A DNA stretch of 33,894 bases from Humidesulfovibrio sp. (GCA_031292175.1 JARLHQ010000020.1:1-33894), one strand, 5' to 3'; counted from the stretch's first letter, positions 16,472-23,197 are shown. Program-made: numbers and translations. The notes: a model not told the origin generated them from the letters alone.

Positions 16472-17278
16472 ATGACGACGGAGCAAGGATTGTTGCGAAC
16501 GAGCCTGCGGTTCGCCTGGAACGCGCTGAACGAGAACGGCCTGCTGCGCGCCAGCGTGCTGGGCACCATCCTGTGCATCACGCTCTTCAGCATCGCCCTG
16601 GCGGCCTTCGGCGTCACGTACACCCTAGGGGCCAAGGGCGGGCCGCAAGCCTATTCCCCGCGCCTGTTCGCCCTGCTGTTTCTGCCCGCGGAGTTTCTCA
16701 TCTACGACCTCATCCTGGGCAACCCGGCCCCGCGCGCCGCGCTCAAGGACCTCTACCTGGACCTGCGCTTCCTGTGGCTCCTCTGGACGCTCGCTCTGCT
16801 GTACCTCGGCCTAGCCCTGCCCGTCGTCGCGGCGGGGTTTGTGAACGCCTTTTTGGTCGGGTTCCTCAAGACCAGGAGCGGCGGCGCGTTTCTCGGCATC
16901 GGCCTCCTGGTCGTCTGCGACCTGATCCTGGCCGTGGCGCTGGCTGGACTGGTCGTCCGCTTCTTCTATCTGCCCGTCATCGTGTCCCAGCGCGGGCCGA
17001 AACCGCTCGCCACAACCTACCGCGAAACCAAAGGCAAAGCCTGGAGGATCAGCTGCGCGCTGTTCCTGCCCTATCTGGCCATCTTCGCCGTGAGCCTGCC
17101 GATGGAGTTGCTGGGACCCGTGCTGGAACGCAACCTGGGCTTTGTCGGCCTCGCGCCTTGGTTTCTCCTTGACGCCCTCATGACCGGCTTTTTCTGCTGC
17201 GTTTCCGCCGCGGTGCTGGCCTTTTCCTACCAGCGGGCCGTCCGTGGGACGGACCCCGGCGAGACTGCCACGGCCTGA
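16472..17278 (+). CDS. unrecognised six-helix membrane protein
   Basis: I do not recognise this 268-residue protein. It has about six hydrophobic helices, near 28-50, 66-84, 98-128, 140-168, 195-215 and 228-252, and short charged loops. There is no signal peptide and no obvious catalytic motif. The layout is reminiscent of DUF-type integral membrane proteins related to glycerophosphoryl-diester or YciC-like families, but this is a weak impression. ATG 16472 has AGGAGGGG seven bases upstream. The gene stands alone, divergent from the CNT transporter and ending 7 bp from the convergent flavin reductase gene. Confidence 0.7.
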   Translation: MTTEQGLLRTSLRFAWNALNENGLLRASVLGTILCITLFSIALAAFGVTYTLGAKGGPQAYSPRLFALLFLPAEFLIYDLILGNPAPRAALKDLYLDLRFLWLLWTLALLYLGLALPVVAAGFVNAFLVGFLKTRSGGAFLGIGLLVVCDLILAVALAGLVVRFFYLPVIVSQRGPKPLATTYRETKGKAWRISCALFLPYLAIFAVSLPMELLGPVLERNLGFVGLAPWFLLDALMTGFFCCVSAAVLAFSYQRAVRGTDPGETATA

Positions 17279-17285
17279 CACGCCT

Positions 17286-17864
17286 TCACAGGCATTCCGG
17301 CCACTTCACCATGTGGTCCTTGAGGTTCAGCGTCTCGCCGGACACGCGGAAGGTGCCGTCGCCGTTATGGTGGATGGTCTTGGGCAGGACCCGCTCCGGG
17401 TCGCTGGACAGCAGGCCGGGCCAGGAAGAGTCGCACCAAGCCTGCACGACCTCCAGGATGAAGAGATTGTACTTGCCCACCAGGGTGTCGTCCGCCACGC
17501 GGCACTCCAGGTTGGCGAAACACTCGCCCAAGAGCGGGGCCCCGACCTGCGAAGCCGGGAGCACGGTCAGGCCGAAGGCGGTGAACTTGTCCACCTTGGC
17601 GCCGCTGCAATTGCCGACGTCCACCACCGTGGGCGCCAGCGACGCGGGCGGGATGGCGATGACGCACTGACGCGTGGCCGTGAGCGCCGTGAAGCTGTGG
17701 TTCGACGAACTGACGAGACAGGCCAGAAGCGGCGGCTCGAACTCCATCATCATGAGCCAGCTCATGGTCATGACGTTGGCGCAACCGGCCTGGGCCGTGG
17801 TCAGCAACACCGTGGGCCCGGGCTCCAGCAGCTGGAAGACCCTGGAGAGGGGATATTCCCGCAT
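17286..17864 (-). CDS. flavoredoxin-like flavin reductase family protein
   Basis: This 192-residue protein is of the FMN-binding flavin reductase/flavoredoxin fold. MTMSWLMMMEFEPPLLA, SSNHSFTAL and the ECRVADDTLVGKYNLFILEV segment are typical of the split-barrel FMN site. Flavoredoxin in Desulfovibrio is a soluble FMN electron carrier; whether this is the true orthologue cannot be decided here. ATG 17864 is preceded by GGGAGG. A promoter with a perfect TATAAT lies 47 bp upstream, so it is expressed apart from the MetE-like gene before it. Confidence 0.85.
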   Translation of the reverse strand: MREYPLSRVFQLLEPGPTVLLTTAQAGCANVMTMSWLMMMEFEPPLLACLVSSSNHSFTALTATRQCVIAIPPASLAPTVVDVGNCSGAKVDKFTAFGLTVLPASQVGAPLLGECFANLECRVADDTLVGKYNLFILEVVQAWCDSSWPGLLSSDPERVLPKTIHHNGDGTFRVSGETLNLKDHMVKWPECL

Positions 17865-17910
17865 GACGCCTCCCTGCCGCAAAGCGCAGCGTTTCAGGAC
17901 AAGGGAATCT

Positions 17911-17939
17911 ATTATAAGAATCTCTCGCCGGGCCGCGAA
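17911..17939 (-). promoter_or_regulatory. sigma-70 type promoter for the flavin reductase gene
   Basis: On the minus strand TATAAT (17916-17911) is a perfect -10 box with TTCGCG (17939-17934) as a modest -35 at 17 bp. A TTGACA immediately upstream (17945-17940) would give a 23-bp spacer. Predicted transcription starts near 17904, leaving a leader of about 40 nt. Confidence 0.6.
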
Positions 17940-17955
17940 TGTCAAGAGGTGCGCG

Positions 17956-19182
17956 TCAACCGTGCCTCTCCCGTAAAATCCGCGCCGCGGCCACAATGGA
18001 CTTCAGCTTCGCGGCCGCGACCTCCTCCACGTTCACACAGCGGTTGGCGAAGCAACCGAAACCGCAGTCCGTGTTCAGGAACATCTGCGCGGGGGTATAG
18101 TATTCGAGTGCCGCCTCGGCCTTCTCCACGATGAACTCCGGCGTCTCGGCCTCGGTAGTGCGCGGATTCACCACGCCCAGCCCGATCTCGCGCGGGAGCC
18201 CGCCCGAACCGTCCGGCCCTTCCGTGCCAGGCACGGCGCCGGAAAGCGCCCGCCCCACCACGCCGATGTCCCCCGCGCGCGGCGTGGCATACTCCAGCAC
18301 AAACTGGCGCACATGCATGCGCGTGAGCGCGGGCAGAAGCGGCGTGTAGTCGCCGGTCAGAAGCACCTCTTCCCTGGTGCTCCAGTTGCCCCGGCAAATG
18401 TGCAAGCCGATGCGCGGCCCCCGTTTTCCCGTGGGGTCGCAAATGCCGTCGATGATGCGATTGATGAGTTCCGCGGCGTAACGAAGTTCTTCACCCGCGT
18501 CCCGGCGGGTGGCGAGCGTCGCTCACATGAAGGTTCGTCGACCGCACTCCTGACTCAGCACGATTTCCGTCAGCACCGGCTCATCGAACTGCACGAACTC
18601 GCAGCCCGCGTCGGCCAGATCCATGAGCTCCGCGCGCAGGAGCTTCACGATGTCATCGCCCAGCGCGCGCTGGTTCTCATACACCTTGCCCGTGTACGCG
18701 CCCACCCACATGGAGCGGTTCAACAGATACGGACCGGGCAGGGTCATCTTGACCGCCTTGTCCGTGAGGCTCTTCACGAAGTGGAAGTCGTTCAGCGCCA
18801 GGGGCTCGCGCCGGGAAAGCCGGCCCACGCAGGTGGGATTGCGGATGCTGGAGGCCGGCACGTCGAGGGTGGTGAGCATCTCCTCGAAGCCGCTCTTATC
18901 CTCCACCTCGTCCAGCATCTCGGCCAGACTCATGAGGCGCGTGCCTTCCACCTTCTCGGTGATGAAGGAATAAAAATTGTCGCGGCGGTGCTCGCCGTCC
19001 ACCAGCACGTCGAGCCCGGCCTCCTCCTGGATGGCCACGGTGCGGCGCACCTCGTCATCGGCCACGGCGTCGAAGTCCGCCCGGGTCATCTTGCCGGTGC
19101 GGCGGTCGCGCAGGGCGCGCAGCATGGTCTTGCTGCGGGGCCAAGACCCCACTTGCGTCGTCTGGAAAAGCGTTTCAGCCAT
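17956..19182 (-). CDS. MetE-like core methionine synthase with in-frame TGA (candidate selenoprotein)
   Basis: This 408-codon gene encodes a protein like the C-terminal catalytic half of cobalamin-independent methionine synthase, which transfers a methyl group to homocysteine using zinc. Expected zinc ligands are H261 and C263 (GLHICRGN), E297 (VLEYA) and C373 (NTDCGFG). The N-terminus has TTQVGSWPRS, and QFDEPVLTE lies near 200. A single TGA is codon 220, inside RRTFM-TGA-ATLATRRD. Reading continues in the same frame with strong homology-like sequence, so no frameshift is involved. A SECIS-like hairpin follows. I recall cysteine here in relatives, which would make it a Cys-to-Sec exchange; a nonsense mutation or base error remains possible. 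ATG 19182 lies two bases after the TusA-OsmC stop. Confidence 0.72.
18492..18522 (-). promoter_or_regulatory. candidate bacterial SECIS element
   Basis: Directly after the TGA (18525-18523) on the minus strand, CACCCGC (18511-18505) and GCGGGTG (18498-18492) form a perfect 7-bp stem closing the six-base loop CGGGAC. The loop begins 19 nt after TGA and has G in its first two positions. Both features match the published bacterial SECIS pattern (loop 16-37 nt downstream, G in the first two loop bases). In high-GC DNA short stems are common, so this is supportive rather than proof. Confidence 0.6.
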
Positions 19183-19184
19183 GG

Positions 19185-19973
19185 CTACACCACCGAGAAT
19201 TTAATGGTCAGATTGGCGGCCTTGCGCAAGGTCGCGGCAATGGGCGAGCGCGCCACGACGGTCTCGAAAGCCCGGCGCGCGGCGTCCTCGTCGTCCATGG
19301 TGGACGCGTAACATTTCACCTCGATATCCGCGAAGGACGGGTCGCCCTCCTCCAACCCCAGGTGCGCCAAGACGTTGTGGAGCCGACCGGTGACGGTGAG
19401 CTCGATGTCGTCCACCTCAAGCGCGGCGCGGGCGGCCTGCGTGGCGTAGGCCGTGGCCAGCGAGGCCCCGAGCGCGCCCAGCAGCGCCTCCACGGCGCTG
19501 GGGTGGGCGTCCTTCTCCTCAAAACTGGCGGCTTGGCCGAGGATCCAGGAAAAATTTCGGCAGTAGACCGTGGCCCGCTGCGGCCCGGTGGAGCGGGTGC
19601 GCAGGCGCCACACGTATTCCTTGGCCCGGGCCTTGTCCTCGGCCAGGGCCACCTCCTCCGATGCGGCCTGAACGGCCTCTTGCGGCGCGCCCCGGCGCAC
19701 GAAATAGCGCACGCGGTCCTCGCCCGGCAGTTGGCCCAGGAACGTATGCCCGGCCAGGCGGCACCAGGGGGGCAGGTCATCGGCCACGGTGGGTTCGCTG
19801 GACTGCATCTCCAGCACGCCGCCCACGGAGGCCTTCAGCATGTTCTCACGGATCATGAGCACCAGGCCCGAGCCGCAGTCCAGGTCGCCGCCGTCGAACA
19901 CCACGTCCGGCGCGATGCCCCGGAGTTCGGACTCGGCCAGCGGTCCGCCCTGTCCGTTGTGCGCCTCGGTCAT
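19185..19973 (-). CDS. TusA-like / OsmC-like fusion protein
   Basis: This 262-residue protein joins a TusA-type sulfur-carrier domain (about 18-85) to an OsmC/Ohr-type domain (about 115-262). The TusA part shows LDCGSGLVLMIRENM and the late WCRLAGHTFLG; the usual Cys-Pro-x-Pro is replaced by Cys-Gly-Ser-Gly, keeping the sulfur-binding Cys. The OsmC part has RATVYCRNFSW and HPSAVEALLGALGASL; typical OsmC peroxidase cysteines are only partly evident. A sulfur-handling role is inferred. Of two possible ATGs, 19973 is right because AAGGAG lies six bases before it. The MetE-like gene starts two bases after its stop, implying coupling. Confidence 0.82.
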   Translation of the reverse strand: MTEAHNGQGGPLAESELRGIAPDVVFDGGDLDCGSGLVLMIRENMLKASVGGVLEMQSSEPTVADDLPPWCRLAGHTFLGQLPGEDRVRYFVRRGAPQEAVQAASEEVALAEDKARAKEYVWRLRTRSTGPQRATVYCRNFSWILGQAASFEEKDAHPSAVEALLGALGASLATAYATQAARAALEVDDIELTVTGRLHNVLAHLGLEEGDPSFADIEVKCYASTMDDEDAARRAFETVVARSPIAATLRKAANLTIKFSVV

Positions 19974-19999
19974 GAACATCTCCTTGAAAGGTGGGAAAT

Positions 20000-20039
20000 C
20001 CCGCCGGGATGCGCCGCACGTGTCAGGCATCCCGGCGGG
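20000..20039 (-). terminator. 13-bp perfect hairpin between dsrE-like and tusA-osmC genes
   Basis: CCCGCCGGGATGC and GCATCCCGGCGGG are exact inverted repeats around a 14-base loop. On the minus strand only ATTT follows, so it would be a weak terminator or an attenuator/processing hairpin that sets different levels for the upstream tusA-dsrE pair and the downstream osmC-metE pair. Confidence 0.55.
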
Positions 20040-20054
20040 AGGGGGGACTTGAAA

Positions 20055-20420
20055 CTAGTAGGCCACGCAGGGGGAGCCGTTGGTCAGCCATTCCACCAGG
20101 GCCGCACCGCCCGCGGGCACCGCGCCTTCGATGAGGTCGGCCTCGGTGAGGCCGCGTTTCTTCAGACAGGGTGTGCAGACGTAGATCTTGCCGCCCGCGG
20201 CCGTGAACTTGTTGATGAGTTCCTTCAATGGGGCAAAGGGCGCGCCCTCGTTGATCTTCTCGGCCTCGCCCTTGATGGCGCAGTACACGCCATCGGTGGA
20301 GAGGAAAACCATGGTTTCTTTCTCGCTGCCCTGGGCGGCGTTGGCCACGACGAAGCCCAGGGTGGCCTTGTCGCCATCGGTGCGGCAGTGGGTGATGGTG
20401 ACGCAGAAGGTGCCAGCCAT
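20055..20420 (-). CDS. DsrE-family sulfur-relay protein
   Basis: This is a 121-residue soluble protein of the DsrE/DsrF-like fold, members of which carry persulfide sulfur between proteins. The core has VTITHC near the start, the strand-loop ETMVFLSTDGVYCAIKG, and the conserved-Cys segment KIYVCTPCLKKRGL with a CxxC near 83-86. It is shorter and alone, so it is not the DsrEFH complex of sulfur oxidisers. ATG 20420 has AAGGAG upstream, and only one base separates it from the tusA-like stop, so the two are translationally linked. Confidence 0.85.
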   Translation of the reverse strand: MAGTFCVTITHCRTDGDKATLGFVVANAAQGSEKETMVFLSTDGVYCAIKGEAEKINEGAPFAPLKELINKFTAAGGKIYVCTPCLKKRGLTEADLIEGAVPAGGAALVEWLTNGSPCVAY

Positions 20421-20421
20421 T

Positions 20422-20679
20422 TCAGACTCCTTTCCGTTCGGGTTTATATTCAATGAGGTAAAAGGGATGCGCTTCTTCCAAAAGGGCATTCCCGGTCATG
20501 CGGCACCAGGCCGGGAACTCGATGGGCGCGGCCGCGTCGCGCGAAATCAGAAGCACCCTGGTGCCCGGCGCCACCTGCTTCAGATACGTGTACAGGTTGA
20601 TGATGACCCGCCCGCAGGTTTCCTCGCCGCCATCAAACTCGTCGTCGAAATCCCAGTGTTCCGGGCAGCTTTTGCGCAT
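20422..20679 (-). CDS. TusA-like sulfur carrier protein
   Basis: This 85-residue protein has the TusA/SirA-like fold. The N-terminal part ends in EETCGRVIINLY, where C22 takes the place of the sulfur-carrying Cys. The rest has VAPGTRVLLISRD, and FPAWCRMTGNALLE is like the C-terminal TusA strand. The Cys-Pro-x-Pro motif is absent (Cys-Gly-Arg-Val). ATG 20679 is preceded by AGAAGG; an in-frame ATG at 20742 would add 21 Arg-rich residues that do not look like TusA. It leads the pair with the DsrE-like gene. Confidence 0.72.
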   Translation of the reverse strand: MRKSCPEHWDFDDEFDGGEETCGRVIINLYTYLKQVAPGTRVLLISRDAAAPIEFPAWCRMTGNALLEEAHPFYLIEYKPERKGV

Positions 20680-20786
20680 GGGCCTTCTTGCCCCGCACAG
20701 GCGGGAGGTCTCGTGGTTTGGGCGGGGAAGCCGCCAAGCCAAAGCGTTACCATACTGATTCGTGATAGTAAATATTTCGAAAACCT

Positions 20787-20804
20787 ATCGCATGTCTGGC
20801 ACCA
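20787..20804 (-). promoter_or_regulatory. weak candidate sigma-54 promoter before the tusA-dsrE pair
   Basis: On the minus strand TGGTGCC-AGAC-ATGCG has the required GG-N10-GC spacing, but only part of the flanking consensus. It lies about 110 bp before the tusA-like ATG. The AT-rich stretch between (with TATCACGA and TGCGATAG arms) could equally hold a sigma-70 promoter or operator. Confidence 0.3.
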
Positions 20805-20845
20805 GAACCCAGCCCAGAACGGTTTTTGCCTGTAGCGGGAGCGGC

Positions 20846-20881
20846 AAAAGGGCCGCCCGGCATGGCGCTGCCGGACGGCCC
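20846..20881 (-). terminator. Rho-independent terminator after the 189-residue gene
   Basis: On the minus strand GGGCCGTCCGGCA pairs with TGCCGGGCGGCCC (13 pairs, one G-U) and is followed by TTTT. It lies 31 bp after the stop of the unknown gene and separates it from tusA-dsrE. Confidence 0.8.
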
Positions 20882-20912
20882 TGAAGGGGCGGGGGATCAA
20901 AAGACGGGAGAC

Positions 20913-21482
20913 TTAGGCCACGCGCACCTCGCCGCCAGCGATCTCGCGGCGCACGTCCTCCAGGTCGATGACCACGGGGTCGATCATGCTGTGGCCACCG
21001 CGTTCGCCCCAGAAGTAATCGGCGGCGAAATGCCCGTCGTAGCGCGCGTCGTCCACGATGTAGAAGCCGTTCTCGTGCAGCAGACGGTCCCAGCGGTGGA
21101 CAAAAAACTCAAACTTTCCGGGTTCGAAGCCTTCCACGCCGGTCCAGTGCCAGGTGAGCGAACACACCTCGTCGTCGTAGCCCATGAGGGCCAGATAGCG
21201 GGCCTTGCTGTCCAGATACATGCGGCGGCGCAGCAGCACGGCGGCCGCCTTGATGGGCGCGGGGTCGAAGGGAACCTGCCTTCCGTCCAGCGTCACCTCG
21301 ACCATGGACTCGCCGCCGAGCTTCATGCCGCAGGTGCAGGTATTGCCCTTGCGCCACCATTCCAGATACTTGGACTTATAGATGCCACGGCCTTCCTCGC
21401 GGATCTTCTCAGCGGTGGTCTGGGACACGGGATGCAGAGCCAGATCGCAGCAACGGCCAGTGATGGTCAGGTTGAGATCCAT
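20913..21482 (-). CDS. unrecognised 189-residue protein under a sigma-54 promoter
   Basis: I do not recognise this soluble 189-residue protein. It has an N-terminal GRCCDLALHPVS, a short Cys pair (CTCG) near residue 50, many aromatic residues (YLEWW, TWHWTG, FFVHRWDRLL) and an acidic C-terminal part. There is no signal peptide or membrane helix. The paired cysteines may bind a metal or be redox-active. ATG 21482 has GGAGG eight bases upstream. A strong sigma-54 promoter lies about 77 bp before the start, facing the divergent sigma-54 activator gene, so it is probably that activator's target. A terminator follows directly: a single-gene unit. Confidence 0.7.
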   Translation of the reverse strand: MDLNLTITGRCCDLALHPVSQTTAEKIREEGRGIYKSKYLEWWRKGNTCTCGMKLGGESMVEVTLDGRQVPFDPAPIKAAAVLLRRRMYLDSKARYLALMGYDDEVCSLTWHWTGVEGFEPGKFEFFVHRWDRLLHENGFYIVDDARYDGHFAADYFWGERGGHSMIDPVVIDLEDVRREIAGGEVRVA

Positions 21483-21557
21483 TGCGAGTCCTCCAGATGT
21501 TGAGTGCTGTGCCGCGGCGGGGATTCCGTCTATTTTCGGTCCGCCTGGACGCTGCGA

Positions 21558-21573
21558 AGCAACTCCCGCGCCA
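21558..21573 (-). promoter_or_regulatory. sigma-54 (-24/-12) promoter of the 189-residue gene
   Basis: On the minus strand TGGCGCG-GGAG-TTGCT matches the consensus TGGCACG-N4-TTGCW at all but one defined position. GG is at 21572-21571 and GC at 21560-21559. Transcription would start near 21548, giving a leader of about 65 nt. Confidence 0.78.
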
Positions 21574-21617
21574 AGAGTGAATACAAAGCAATTCCGCACT
21601 ATTAACTTCGTCATAAA

Positions 21618-21638
21618 CCGCCGGACATTCCCCGGCGG
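21618..21638. promoter_or_regulatory. palindrome, candidate activator-binding site
   Basis: CCGCCGG (21618-21624) and CCGGCGG (21632-21638) are perfect inverted arms around seven bases. It sits about 45-65 bp upstream of the sigma-54 promoter and about 95 bp before the divergent activator gene. That is close to the usual range for an enhancer site, so autoregulation and target activation from one site is plausible but unproven. Confidence 0.4.
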
Positions 21639-21652
21639 ACGAAATCTGCGTC
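21637..21652 (+). repeat. 16-nt inverted repeat, left copy
   Basis: GGACGAAATCTGCGTC here is the exact reverse complement of 23119-23134. The pair brackets the sigma-54 activator gene, 1.5 kb apart. It overlaps the right arm of the palindrome at 21618. Confidence 0.75.
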
Positions 21653-21730
21653 CGGTCCCTTGACCTTGCCCCCGGGCGGAGGCAGATTGCGACGTAAGGG
21701 GCCGTTTCTCGGCAACCTGGGGGAATCACT

Positions 21731-23095
21731 GTGCATCAAGCTTTTGGCAAGCCGTTTCCCTGCACGTCGCTGTGCACCTTCATCATGGACTCCGTGGCCG
21801 ACGGCATCTTCACCGTGGACCGCGACTGGAACGTCATTTTCTTCAGCAACAGCGCGGCCGGAATTGTGGGCGTGTCCCCGGAAAAGGCCGTGGGACGCAA
21901 GTGCTGGGACGTATTCCGCACCGAAGGCTGCGCCGAACATTGCGTCCTGCGCGACTGCATCGGCGAGGACCGCAAGATCGTGGGGCGCATCATGCTGGTG
22001 GAGCGCGCCGACGGGGTCCAGGTGCCCGTGAGCGTCAGCGCCGCGCCCCTGAAGGACCAGGACGGCAACGTCATCGGCGGGGTGGAGAGCTTCCGCGACC
22101 TCTCGGCCGCGCCGAGCAAACGCGGCGGCGGCCAGTTGCCCAAGGGCTTCTGCTCGCGCGATCCCAGCCTCGCGGATCTGCTGCGCATCCTGCCGCAGGT
22201 GGCCGAAAGCGAGGCCACGGTGCTGCTCCTGGGCGAGTCCGGCACGGGCAAGGAGTTCTTCGCCCGGGCCATCCACGAGCTCTCCCCACGCCAGAAGGGC
22301 CCCTTCGTGGCCGTGAACTGCGGCGCGCTGCCGGAAAATCTCATGGAGTCCGAGCTGTTCGGCTACAAGGCCGGGGCCTTCACCGACGCCCGGCGCGACA
22401 AGCCCGGCCGCTTCCAACTGGCCGAGAACGGCACCATCCTGCTTGATGAGATCGGCGACCTGCCCCTGACACTGCAGGCCAAAATTCTACGTGTGCTGCA
22501 GGAACGTGAGTTCGAGCCCCTGGGGGGAGTGGCCCCCGTAGCGGCGGATGTGCGCGTCATCGCGGCCACCAACCGCGACCTGGATCGCATGGTGGCCGAC
22601 GGCGGCTTCCGCCAAGACCTCTACTACCGGCTGAACGTGGTGCGCATGACCCTGCCCCCGCTGCGCGAGCGCCGGGGCGACATCCCGCTCCTGGTCGAGC
22701 ACTGGTTCAAACGGCACCGGCAAGCTGGCGGCAAGGACATTCCGGCCCTCTCGTCCGAGGCCATGCGTCTGCTCATGGCCTACCCCTTCCCCGGCAACAT
22801 CCGCGAACTGGAGAACATCCTGGAGTACGCGAGCATCCTCTGCCCCGGCGGGCTCATTCAGGTGGAGCACCTGCCCGCCGGCCTGCGTGCCTGCGAGCAC
22901 CCTGGGCCACTTCTCTCCTCGGCCCCGACCATGGAGGAGATCCGTTTCCGCGCCGCCACGGAGGCTGTGGAAAGAAACGGCGGCAACAAAAACGCCGCCT
23001 GCCGCGAACTCGGCATCTCCAAGGATACGCTGCGGCGCATCTTGAACAAGGCCGACGAGAGCCCGCTCGACATCGCCAACCAGGCCTGGACGTAA
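21731..23095 (+). CDS. sigma-54-dependent activator with Cys-rich PAS domain
   Basis: This 454-residue regulator opens promoters of sigma-54 RNA polymerase using ATP. An N-terminal PAS domain (about 15-125) contains C58, C67, C71 and C76 in a tight cluster, plus C11 and C15, suggesting an Fe-S or redox sensor. The AAA+ domain (about 140-375) has Walker A GESGTGKE (168-175), Walker B LLDEIG and a sigma-54 contact loop GAFTDA (215-220) instead of GAFTGA. A Fis-type helix-turn-helix ends the protein (NKNAACRELGISKDTLRRIL). The start is GTG 21731 with GGGGGA upstream. The divergent 189-residue gene with a sigma-54 promoter is the likely target. A weak TTGACC-N17-CAGATT (21660-21688) may be its own promoter. 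Confidence 0.9.
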   Translation: MHQAFGKPFPCTSLCTFIMDSVADGIFTVDRDWNVIFFSNSAAGIVGVSPEKAVGRKCWDVFRTEGCAEHCVLRDCIGEDRKIVGRIMLVERADGVQVPVSVSAAPLKDQDGNVIGGVESFRDLSAAPSKRGGGQLPKGFCSRDPSLADLLRILPQVAESEATVLLLGESGTGKEFFARAIHELSPRQKGPFVAVNCGALPENLMESELFGYKAGAFTDARRDKPGRFQLAENGTILLDEIGDLPLTLQAKILRVLQEREFEPLGGVAPVAADVRVIAATNRDLDRMVADGGFRQDLYYRLNVVRMTLPPLRERRGDIPLLVEHWFKRHRQAGGKDIPALSSEAMRLLMAYPFPGNIRELENILEYASILCPGGLIQVEHLPAGLRACEHPGPLLSSAPTMEEIRFRAATEAVERNGGNKNAACRELGISKDTLRRILNKADESPLDIANQAWT

Positions 23096-23118
23096 AACGC
23101 GTCCGCCCGGCGGCGAAA

Positions 23119-23134
23119 GACGCAGATTTCGTCC
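23119..23134 (-). repeat. 16-nt inverted repeat, right copy
   Basis: GACGCAGATTTCGTCC, the exact reverse complement of 21637-21652, lies 24 bp after the activator stop, in the convergent gap before nadE. Confidence 0.75.
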
Positions 23135-23197
23135 AGCGCCGGAACGCATCAGCCAGCCGACATTTTATTTGAAGGAAATTTCCGGACAGGCCGGAGG

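Noticed and set aside
18405..18525. Frameshift or two separate genes as explanation of the split MetE-like gene
   Set aside because: Both parts are in the same frame and the 39 codons after the TGA continue the fold; the second part has no ribosome site or good start of its own (only a TTG).
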